Assembly (NCBI RefSeq): GCF_002846555.1
Contig: NZ_PJMS01000001.1
Span: forward strand, 1,364,001 to 1,428,000
Reading direction: 5' to 3'
DNA from: Aquimarina sp. MAR_2010_214
GTDB lineage: Bacteria; Bacteroidota; Bacteroidia; Flavobacteriales; Flavobacteriaceae
DNA: 64,000 nt
In this document: in pieces, positions 46,057-53,900 of the stretch
Layout of the letters: every line of letters starts with the position of its first letter
How positions within the stretch are numbered: position 1 is the stretch's first letter
Program-made: the position numbers and the translations under genes
Notes under the pieces: generated by a model
Seen by the model: the letters and a program-made list of their open reading frames with translations, nothing else
What the model was told of the DNA's origin: nothing
The model's database searches: none

Positions 46057-47052
46057 ATGAGAAGTAAAAAAATAGCACTACTAGTAGTAATGACCTTATG
46101 TATAAAGATTATGATTGCGCAAGAAGGTTTGCCAATATATTCTGACTACCTCACAGATAATTATTATTTGATACATCCATCAATGGCAGGAGCATCAAAC
46201 TGCTCTGAAGTACGATTGACTGGACGTAAAAACTGGGTAGGAGAAGAAGATTCGCCCGGGCTTTTTACAGTTGGTTACAATGCAAGAATTACAGAGAGTT
46301 CTTCTATAGGAACAACTGTATATCAGGATAAAAATGGTTTTCATTCGCAAACGGGAGCATACTTGACGTATGCGCATCATTTGATGTTTTCAAGAAGTGA
46401 AGTTGATTTAAATAGGTTATCCTTTGGATTGAGTGCAGGTACTATTCAATATCGATTGGATCAGAGCCGTTTTGTACCCAATGGAGATCCCATAATATCT
46501 AGTAATTCAATAAATACAAGTGCGTTTAATATTGATTTTGGGTTCTCTTATCATGTATATAACTTCTACATACACCTTACTGGAAAAAATTTACTAAAGA
46601 ATTCAGGAATTAATAACGATATACAAATCACTAGTGATTTGAGACACTATTTGATGTCTGTAGGATATGTTATCGATAAACAAAACAGTGAATGGTCTTT
46701 TGAACCATCATTATTATTTTCTCATAGAAAAGGGATTGATCAATCTTCTATTGATTTTAATCTGAAAGCATATAAGGATATGTCTTTTGGAAAATTATGG
46801 GGAGGATTATCATATAGACGAAGTCTAGATGCTGTTAAGATTATTCAGGGTGCCGAATCCAGAAGTCAAAATTTGAATTATATCACACCTTTTTTGGGAG
46901 TTAATTATAATAAATTTATAGTAGCCTATACCTATTCATACCAATCGAATCCTATAGTATTTAATAATGGGGGGTTTCATCAAATTACATTAGGAATTGA
47001 TTTTTCTTGTAGAGCCAAAAGATATGCTTGCTATTGCCCGGCTGTTAATTAA
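46057..47052 (+). CDS. PorP/SprF-family type IX secretion outer-membrane protein
   Basis: A 331-aa protein with a signal peptide (ending IMIAQ) and the PorP/SprF hallmark near the mature N-terminus: PIYSDYLTDNYYLIHPSMAG, followed by RKNWVG. The rest is a beta-barrel of about 14 strands. PorP/SprF proteins anchor or export specific type-B cargo, and here the cargo is almost certainly the 1297-aa protein encoded 36 bp upstream. The C-terminus has an unusual Cys-rich tail (SCRAKRYACYCP). Confidence 0.88.
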   Translation: MRSKKIALLVVMTLCIKIMIAQEGLPIYSDYLTDNYYLIHPSMAGASNCSEVRLTGRKNWVGEEDSPGLFTVGYNARITESSSIGTTVYQDKNGFHSQTGAYLTYAHHLMFSRSEVDLNRLSFGLSAGTIQYRLDQSRFVPNGDPIISSNSINTSAFNIDFGFSYHVYNFYIHLTGKNLLKNSGINNDIQITSDLRHYLMSVGYVIDKQNSEWSFEPSLLFSHRKGIDQSSIDFNLKAYKDMSFGKLWGGLSYRRSLDAVKIIQGAESRSQNLNYITPFLGVNYNKFIVAYTYSYQSNPIVFNNGGFHQITLGIDFSCRAKRYACYCPAVN

Positions 47053-47142
47053 AAATTTCTGTTTATTATATCTAATACCCTTTCTTTCTCACAAAAACTA
47101 ATCGAATACATCATCTTCCCGATACATTGTTTTGTGTCATCG

Positions 47143-47400
47143 GTAAATAAGTTAATGCTAATTTTGCGATACGTAGGGTTTGATTTTTATGTAAAAATGG
47201 AAACTATATCTGATTGTGCGTTAACGAATTTATGAAACTCATTACAATAAATTCTTCTACAGAGGTATTAAAAAATACAGACCTTCCTACTAGCAAAATA
47301 GCTATGAAAATTGGACTTGATGACCAACAATATTGTAGTGCAGTTTTTAAAGAAATAAAATAGTGTACATCTACTTACTATCGTGAAATTGAAAAGTATA
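47143..47400 (+). pseudogene. Decayed tail of a second HTCS (AraC HTH remnant)
   Basis: The DNA at 47143-47400 matches the last 230 bp of the HTCS gene (36577-36832) base for base over long runs, for example AAACTATATCTGATT, GTTAACGAATTTAT, AAACTCATTA and CAGTTTTTAAAGAAAT. It is broken by deletions, frameshifts and stops, so it is not translated. A second HTCS once stood before the deacetylase gene, as the intact one stands before the GH5 genes. The rest of the 47053-47879 gap holds a REP-like repeat and leader copy 3. Confidence 0.8.
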
Positions 47401-47463
47401 ATTTTTTAGAGAACAGTTTAGGCCTTTGACCTCAGTTCGATGTAAACAATAGTGTTTATTAAA

Positions 47464-47520
47464 GTGTCAATTCGAGTGGTTTTTCAGAATAAAATGGAGA
47501 AAAACTATATCGAGAATAGT
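47464..47520. repeat. Second dispersed REP-like intergenic element
   Basis: A palindromic stretch with TCAATTCGAGTGGTTTTTC and GAGAAAAACTATATCGAGAA flanking an A/T-rich centre. The pattern of CGAGTG...TATCGAGAA is a common intergenic repeat of Flavobacteriaceae as far as I recall. It differs from the element at 37021. Confidence 0.45.
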
Positions 47521-47703
47521 GATTTTCTTATGTCGAATTTAGGTTTTTAATCATTTGTTGCTAATAATAATTAAACAAAATCGGTTTTTCATCTCTGAGT
47601 GAGATGAAGAGTTTTAAGCAGTAGTATACACTAATGTAAAATTTAAATAAAGAGTGTTATATAAAATACCTTCAACAATTTTTTCACTTGATCACATGCT
47701 ATA

Positions 47704-47879
47704 GGTTAAAATAAAGCATATTGGACAAATTCAAACATCATTTGGATAGCATTGAACATGGTAGGAATTAAAATTTGGTTGCTTTGGTTAATTATTAAGA
47801 CAAACTGATTTATAAAACTAAAACTCGCGAACAGTTTGCCTATAAATAAAAATAAATCTTTTAACCAAAATTTTTAACC
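47704..47879 (+). repeat. Shared leader element, copy 3 (upstream of the deacetylase gene)
   Basis: The third copy of the leader, more diverged (TATTGGACAAATTCAAACAT and GGATAGCATTGAACATG) but complete, ending in the same ATCTTTTAACCAAAATTTTT before ATG. It places the deacetylase under the same control as the two GH5 enzymes. Confidence 0.7.
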
Positions 47880-50800
47880 ATGAAAAAAATATTATCAAAA
47901 GTTTTTTTATCAATGGTGTTACTTCTATTTCTTTTTGGGAATGGATACGCACAAACAAATGATACCACACCTAAAAACAGAATAGCTATACCACCACCAT
48001 ACGACTATTCTGATAATGTCCCACATTCAGTTAATCATCCAGGTAGTGATAAAATACCGTTATCAAAAGTTCCTATGTTTGTATCTATAGGCTGGGATGA
48101 TAACGCAATTTCTGGAGATCCTCTTAGTAAAAAATTAAAACCAGGTACCAAGGATAGTATACCGCGTCACAAAAATGGAGGGATGAAATGGATACTTGAT
48201 TTTCTTGCAGGACTACAAAATCATGAAGGAGTTGGTAATAAAAGAACCTATGATGGCACATATGCCAAGAATACTTTTCTAAATACCTCACGCCCTATTA
48301 CCGAATGGGTCTGGGAAGATTCCAAATATGTACGTAAAGCTTTGAGAAGAGCTATGGAAGAAGGGCACGAAGTAGGAAATCATACCCGTACACATTTAAA
48401 AAAACCTCTGAATGGTAAGACCATGACAGTAGATCAATGGAGAAAAGAAATCAAGGATTGTACTGATGATTTTAAGAAACCTTATCCAGAACAAGGTGTT
48501 GGTCTTACTCGCTTATTTGGATTTAGAGCCCCACGCTACGAATTTAATAACAATACCTATACTGTATTAAAAGAGCAGGGGATAATGTATGACTGCAGCG
48601 GTTATGGAGGCAGTAAAGAACATACTGTGGCAGATGGGAGACATTATTATTGGCCATATACTATGGATAATGGTCTGCCAGGAAAAAGAAATCTTAAACA
48701 CCCTGGTATATGGAGAATGCCTAAACATGGTCTCATAGATTCAATAACAGGTAAGAAACGTTCATCTACTGATTATACTTTACTGAATGGTAAGAACGGG
48801 ATGAATTATGATGAGTTTTTGGGAGCCTTAAAGCGTACGCTTGATGAGCGAATGAAAGGTAACAAGGCTCCATTTATATTTGGAGGACATACAGAAATAT
48901 ATACAGATGGAGCTGGTTTTCTTAACGATAAAAGCCCAACATCAGAAGCAGAAAGGAGAAAAGCTATTGAGAAATTTTTGATCTATGCCAATAAGTTTGA
49001 TGATGTTAGAATTGTTAGTACCAAGCAAATCCTTGATTGGGTTCGTAATCCGGTAGCATTAGATGATTTGTCAGACAATCATGAGCCGCCTAATAATAGC
49101 CAAATGGAGGCTATTGATGCACCTGCAGCGCCTACTAATTTATCAGCAACGTCTAATTCTAATAGTCAGATTAATATCACCTGGACGGATAATTCTATAA
49201 ATGAAAGTAAATTTATAGTAGAACGTTCTGCAGATGGAGCTAGTGGATGGAAAAATGTTGCTGAACTAAAAAAAGATGCAACGAACTATCTAGATACTGG
49301 TTTAACTGCGAATACCACTTATTATTACAGGGTAAAGGCCAAGAATTTTGGAGGAGATTCTAAGTATTCTAATACCGCTAATGTAACTACTCTTAGTCGT
49401 GGTACTGTCCCTGCAGCGCCAACCAGTCTAAAAACTGTCTCTGCTATAAGTACCCAGATTGAATTGAATTGGACAGATAATGCTAATAATGAAGATTCAT
49501 TTAGAATAGAACGTTCTGCAAATGGCACTAGTGGTTGGACATCTGTTGGTACCACTGCTATAAATGTAAGTTCATATACCGATAAAGGCCTCTCATCTAA
49601 TACGACCTACTACTATAGAGTAAGAGCCGAAAATACTATAGGAAACTCTACATATTCTAATACAGTTAATGGAACGACCACAGCAGGAAATATAGCCCTT
49701 GGTAAAACAGCCACTGCTTCATCTTTAGAGACACCAAGTTTCAAAGCTAATCTTGCTGTTGATGGGAAAGATACTACCCGTTGGGCTTCTAAAGAAAAAG
49801 TTGACCCTCAGTGGATTTCTATTGACTTAGGAGGCGTTGCCACTATTGAGCGGGTAGTTTTAAATTGGGAAGCTGCCTATGCAAAAAAGTATGAAATTAA
49901 AGTTTCAAACGATGGCACAACGTGGACAACACTATATGCTACATCGACTGGAGATGGAGGAATAGATGATCTAAGTATTTCTGGAACAGGACGATATATT
50001 AGAATGTATGGTACTGCCAGAGGAACTTCTTATGGGTACTCATTACATGAATTTGAAGTGTACGGTACTATTGGAGAAGGAACAGCTCCAAAAGCACCTA
50101 CTAATTTATCAGCAACTGTTGTTTCAAAAAGCCAGATTGATTTAAGTTGGACAGATAATGCTAATGATGAAGATTTATTTAGAATAGAACGTTCGGCGAA
50201 TGGTACTAGTGGTTGGACATCTGTTGGGACCACTACAGCAAATGCAACTTCATATTCTGATACCGGTCTTACTGCCAATACAACCTACCATTACAGAGTA
50301 AGAGCTGAGAGTGCGACTGGTAATTCTTCGTATTCGAATCCTGTTAATGCAACCACTTCGTCAGATGGAACTCCTTCTGTAGGGAATATAGCCCTTAAAA
50401 AAAGAGCTGTTGCGTCATCTTTAGAAACACGCAAGTTCCCAGCTTCTTATGCAGTTGATGGTGACAAAAATTCACGTTGGGCCTCTACAGAAAAACATGA
50501 TCCTGAATGGATTTATGTTGATTTGGAAGGAGTTGCCACTATCGAGCGGGTAGTTCTAAATTGGGAAGCCGCTTATGCAAAAAAGTATCGTATTGAAGTT
50601 TCAAATGATGGCAATATATGGACATCAATATATGAAACATCGACTGGAGATGGAGGAATAGATGACTTAAATATTTCTGGAACTGGACGATATATTAGAA
50701 TGTACGGCACGGCAAGAGGAACTCCTTATGGATATTCATTACATGAATTTGAAGTGTATGGTACCTATGGAAATAGAGCACAAAATAGGTCGGAGCTATT

Positions 50801-51059
50801 AAGTACTATAAAGGTAAAAACATATCCAAATCCTTTTACCAATGATATTAATTATGAATTTGATCTGAAAGAAAGAACTCATGTAACTTTGAAATTGTTT
50901 TCCTTAAAGGGAGCTGAGATCGATGTAATAATTGACAAAGTTCTACCAGCAGGAAACCACATTGTTAAATATGATGGGAGTTCCTTAAGTAGTGGTGTTT
51001 ATATATATAAAATGCAACTAGATAAAGGAAAGACCATTTATAACTATTTGATCAAATAA
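47880..51059 (+). CDS. T9SS-secreted polysaccharide deacetylase-like protein
   Basis: A 1059-aa secreted protein: signal peptide (1-25), a NodB-type deacetylase domain (about 60-400) with Asp73-Asp74 (GWDDN), His168 and His172 (GNHTRTH) as the metal triad and the FRAPRY motif at 215-220, then FN3 domains (about 415-505 and 510-600), a discoidin domain (about 602-730), a third FN3 (about 735-825), a second discoidin (about 835-960), and a T9SS type A sorting domain (about 970-1059). CE4-type enzymes remove N- or O-acetyl groups from polysaccharides. It likely prepares an acetylated glycan for the GH5 enzymes. Signal peptide, accessory domains and C-terminus are shared with them. Confidence 0.85.
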   Translation: MKKILSKVFLSMVLLLFLFGNGYAQTNDTTPKNRIAIPPPYDYSDNVPHSVNHPGSDKIPLSKVPMFVSIGWDDNAISGDPLSKKLKPGTKDSIPRHKNGGMKWILDFLAGLQNHEGVGNKRTYDGTYAKNTFLNTSRPITEWVWEDSKYVRKALRRAMEEGHEVGNHTRTHLKKPLNGKTMTVDQWRKEIKDCTDDFKKPYPEQGVGLTRLFGFRAPRYEFNNNTYTVLKEQGIMYDCSGYGGSKEHTVADGRHYYWPYTMDNGLPGKRNLKHPGIWRMPKHGLIDSITGKKRSSTDYTLLNGKNGMNYDEFLGALKRTLDERMKGNKAPFIFGGHTEIYTDGAGFLNDKSPTSEAERRKAIEKFLIYANKFDDVRIVSTKQILDWVRNPVALDDLSDNHEPPNNSQMEAIDAPAAPTNLSATSNSNSQINITWTDNSINESKFIVERSADGASGWKNVAELKKDATNYLDTGLTANTTYYYRVKAKNFGGDSKYSNTANVTTLSRGTVPAAPTSLKTVSAISTQIELNWTDNANNEDSFRIERSANGTSGWTSVGTTAINVSSYTDKGLSSNTTYYYRVRAENTIGNSTYSNTVNGTTTAGNIALGKTATASSLETPSFKANLAVDGKDTTRWASKEKVDPQWISIDLGGVATIERVVLNWEAAYAKKYEIKVSNDGTTWTTLYATSTGDGGIDDLSISGTGRYIRMYGTARGTSYGYSLHEFEVYGTIGEGTAPKAPTNLSATVVSKSQIDLSWTDNANDEDLFRIERSANGTSGWTSVGTTTANATSYSDTGLTANTTYHYRVRAESATGNSSYSNPVNATTSSDGTPSVGNIALKKRAVASSLETRKFPASYAVDGDKNSRWASTEKHDPEWIYVDLEGVATIERVVLNWEAAYAKKYRIEVSNDGNIWTSIYETSTGDGGIDDLNISGTGRYIRMYGTARGTPYGYSLHEFEVYGTYGNRAQNRSELLSTIKVKTYPNPFTNDINYEFDLKERTHVTLKLFSLKGAEIDVIIDKVLPAGNHIVKYDGSSLSSGVYIYKMQLDKGKTIYNYLIK

Positions 51060-51090
51060 CCCCTTCATATACTCATATCAAATAGTTATT

Positions 51091-51127
51091 AAGAAAGCTG
51101 TCCACTCCTCAATGAGACAGCTTTCTT
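51091..51127 (+). terminator. Terminator of the deacetylase gene (shared type)
   Basis: AAGAAAGCTG (51091-51100) pairs with CAGCTTTCTT (51118-51127), the third copy of the hairpin found after both GH5 genes. Confidence 0.8.
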
Positions 51128-51162
51128 TAATTAAATTCGATACAATTTTCTGTCGAAAATCG

Positions 51163-51196
51163 CACTGACTGATGTAAATTATTATATCAGTCAGTG
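51163..51196. promoter_or_regulatory. Long inverted repeat, candidate operator upstream of nrdG-nrdD
   Basis: CACTGACTGAT (51163-51173) and ATCAGTCAGTG (51186-51196) are perfect 11-bp arms separated by 12 nt. No T run follows, so it is not a standard terminator. It is the only strong symmetry in the 330-bp gap before nrdG and may be the binding site of a dimeric regulator. It does not match the FNR-like sites found further right. Confidence 0.4.
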
Positions 51197-51416
51197 TTAT
51201 TTGTATATAGAGTGGTTTATTCTAGAAGTGATTCTAGCAATAAATAACTCATTTCTTCAAGATGATGTAAATTCTCGAGTAAGGACTATTTGTCTACATT
51301 AGAAACTTAGTTTTCTTGTTGTTAATAACATTTTTAATAACTCATTTTTATTAATTTGAAATGAGAAGTTTCTATGCTTAATTTTATAAATGATAAAAAG
51401 GTCTTTTAATAGTGTA

Positions 51417-51869
51417 ATGATGAATTTTTATGATTTTCATATAGTGCTTCAGGAAGTACCAGGGGAAATAAGTATATGTTTTAGTATTTCAGGGTGTCCT
51501 TTACGATGCAAAGGGTGTCATTCACCTTTTTTATGGAAAAAGGGGAGTGGAGAAAAATTAACTAAAAAAATATACAAGGATATACTCAATCAGTATTCTG
51601 GATTTGCTACCTGTGTTGTTTTTATGGGTGGAGAATGGCACAAAAAAGAATTGATAAACAACTTAAAACACGCTAAAGAGAAAGGATATAAAACCTGTTT
51701 GTATACAGGCTTAGAAAAAGTAGATGATAAAATCTTATCTCAATTAACCTGGATTAAAACCGGAAGATGGGATCAATCTCTTGGAGGACTAAATAGCGAA
51801 ACCACCAATCAAGAATTTATAGAAGTAAAAACCAATAAGCGACTTAATTACTTATTTATTAAAAATTAA
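51417..51869 (+). CDS. nrdG: Anaerobic ribonucleotide reductase activating enzyme NrdG
   Basis: A radical SAM protein of 150 aa from ATG 51417 (an upstream ATG at 51390 would add nine residues not typical of the family). The [4Fe-4S] motif CPLRCKGCH (Cys27, Cys31, Cys34) follows the standard lead-in GEISICFSISG; MGGEW is the GGE motif that holds SAM. It makes the glycyl radical on NrdD under anaerobic conditions. It ends 6 bp before nrdD, the reverse of the common nrdD-nrdG order. Confidence 0.9.
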   Translation: MMNFYDFHIVLQEVPGEISICFSISGCPLRCKGCHSPFLWKKGSGEKLTKKIYKDILNQYSGFATCVVFMGGEWHKKELINNLKHAKEKGYKTCLYTGLEKVDDKILSQLTWIKTGRWDQSLGGLNSETTNQEFIEVKTNKRLNYLFIKN

Positions 51870-51875
51870 AAACTC

Positions 51876-53756
51876 ATGATACGACTTTCAGATGATCAAA
51901 TAGCAAATAAAATAGACTTTATAACTCATTATTTAGATTCTACCAATGCAGCAGACGGTTCTAAAGTAGATGCTAACGCCAATGTAACTTCAAAAAACAT
52001 TGCAACAATGGAAGCAGAATTAAATAAAGATATTAATATACAGGTAAATAGGGCATTGGTAAAACAAAAAATAGCTGCTCTGTATGGCGATGATCTGGCA
52101 GAAGAATATATAAGGCAGATAGAGTCACATGAAATATATGTACATGATGAGACTTCACTAAAACCATATTGCGTTTCTATAAGTATGTATCCGTTCTTAT
52201 TAGATGGACTTACAAAACTAGGAGGCGAAAGCAAAGCGCCAAAACATCTTGAGAGTTATTGTGGTGAGTTTGTTAACCTTGTCTTTGCAGTAAGTTCACA
52301 GTTTGCAGGAGCATTGGCGACCGTAGAGTTTTTGATGTATTTTGATCATTTTGCTGCTAAAGATCTTGGAGAAGATTATTTACAGACTCATGAAAAACGC
52401 ATTGCAAATCATTTACAACATGTAGTTTATGCGGTTAATCAACCCGCCGCCGCAAGAGGGTATCAATCCGTATTTTGGAACATCTCACTATACGACGAAG
52501 CCTATTTTAATAGTATGTTTGGAGATTTTGTATTTCCCGATATGACCAAACCAAAATGGGAAAGTGTAAAAAAACTACAAGACTTCTTTATGAAATGGTT
52601 CAATAAAGAACGAAAAAGAGCCGTGCTTACTTTTCCTGTAGTTACTGCGGCAATGTTAGTGAAAAATGGAACTCCTGTCGATAGAGAATTTACCGAAATG
52701 TGCGCACAAGAACTTAGCGATGGAAATTCTTTTTTTATATACCAATCCGAAAACGCAGATAGTTTAGCATCTTGTTGTCGTTTACGAAATGAAATTAGTG
52801 ATAACACCTTTAGCTATTCTTTGGGTGCTGGCGGAGTAGCAACAGGGTCGATTAATGTAATCACTCTTAATATGAACCGGTTGATTCAAAAAAAGGCTGA
52901 TATGGTTGAAGAAGTGCAAAAAGTTCATAAATATCAGGTTGCCTATAGAACACTTATAGACGAATATAATGAAGCGGGATTATTGCCTGTTTATCAAGCG
53001 GGTTTTATCGCATTGGACAAACAATTTTTAACAGTGGGTATTAACGGTATGGTAGAAGCTGCCGAAAGTCAGGGGATTGAAGCAAGCAATAACACAGCAT
53101 ATAAGAACTTTGTAAATAGATACCTAAAAGCAATTTACCAGGAAAACAGGGCAGCAAAAGAAAAATACGGATATATGTTTAACACAGAATTCGTTCCTGC
53201 TGAAAATCTAGGGATAAAAAATGCAAAATGGGATAAAGAAGATGGACTATTTGTACCTAGAGATTGCTATAATTCATATTTCTATGCGGTCGAAGACAAT
53301 AAAGTAAATGCTCTGGATAAAATAATGTTACACGGTAAAGAGATTATACAATATCTGGACGGAGGTTCTGCACTACACCTTAATCTCGAAGAAGCACCGA
53401 ACAAAGACGGGTTTATAAAACTAATTCATGCAACGGCCGCTGCAGGATGTAACTATTTCTGTTTTAATATAAAAATTACAATATGCAATGAATGTTCACA
53501 TATAGATAAGCGCACTATGTCTATGTGTGGTGATTGCGGTTCTAAGAATGTAGATCATGCTACCCGAGTAATAGGATATTTAAAACGAGTATCTAATTTT
53601 AGCTCTGGCCGACAGGGTGAACATCAATTAAGACATTACCATACGCAGCCTGAAAAACCTAATTTGGCAAATAAAAGAATTGAAATTTTGACAGAAAATC
53701 AACCCGAATACCAGATTGATGATCATGCCCAAAACTTAGAAGTTATTAAAACATGA
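51876..53756 (+). CDS. nrdD: Anaerobic ribonucleoside-triphosphate reductase NrdD
   Basis: A 626-aa class III reductase. It lacks an N-terminal ATP-cone, making it shorter than the E. coli enzyme. The catalytic core includes LASCCRLRNE (about 288-297); the C-terminal zinc site has CNECSHI and CGDCGS; the glycyl radical site is in RVIGYLKRVSNF near residue 585. It reduces ribonucleotides without oxygen using the radical made by NrdG. Together they let the bacterium make DNA anaerobically. The stop codon lies inside an FNR-like site that serves the next gene. Confidence 0.92.
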   Translation: MIRLSDDQIANKIDFITHYLDSTNAADGSKVDANANVTSKNIATMEAELNKDINIQVNRALVKQKIAALYGDDLAEEYIRQIESHEIYVHDETSLKPYCVSISMYPFLLDGLTKLGGESKAPKHLESYCGEFVNLVFAVSSQFAGALATVEFLMYFDHFAAKDLGEDYLQTHEKRIANHLQHVVYAVNQPAAARGYQSVFWNISLYDEAYFNSMFGDFVFPDMTKPKWESVKKLQDFFMKWFNKERKRAVLTFPVVTAAMLVKNGTPVDREFTEMCAQELSDGNSFFIYQSENADSLASCCRLRNEISDNTFSYSLGAGGVATGSINVITLNMNRLIQKKADMVEEVQKVHKYQVAYRTLIDEYNEAGLLPVYQAGFIALDKQFLTVGINGMVEAAESQGIEASNNTAYKNFVNRYLKAIYQENRAAKEKYGYMFNTEFVPAENLGIKNAKWDKEDGLFVPRDCYNSYFYAVEDNKVNALDKIMLHGKEIIQYLDGGSALHLNLEEAPNKDGFIKLIHATAAAGCNYFCFNIKITICNECSHIDKRTMSMCGDCGSKNVDHATRVIGYLKRVSNFSSGRQGEHQLRHYHTQPEKPNLANKRIEILTENQPEYQIDDHAQNLEVIKT

Positions 53757-53796
53757 TAATTGTCATATTTAGTTCTGTTTCCATTCGTGATTTTTG
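53753..53796 (+). promoter_or_regulatory. FNR/HcpR-like site and -7 box before the 598-aa gene
   Basis: ATGAT-AATT-GTCAT (53753-53766) is a perfect-pattern dyad of the TGAy-N4-rTCA type used by FNR-family regulators. A -7-like box GATTTTTG (one mismatch to TAnnTTTG) follows at 53789-53796, 29.5 bp from the dyad centre, so the dyad sits near -41.5, the class II activator position. Transcription would start near 53801. The pattern repeats at 56224 and 59811. Confidence 0.5.
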
Positions 53797-53900
53797 ACAG
53801 CTGCATATGTGTTAATGTATGTTGAGAAAATTAGGATGATTATGGTATTATATCATAGTGAACTAATACATAACTAAACCAGTACAAAACTTAATTCATT

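Noticed and set aside
51163..51196. FNR site before nrdG
   Set aside because: The half-sites are 12 nt apart rather than 4, so the dyad does not match the FNR-type spacing of the other three sites.
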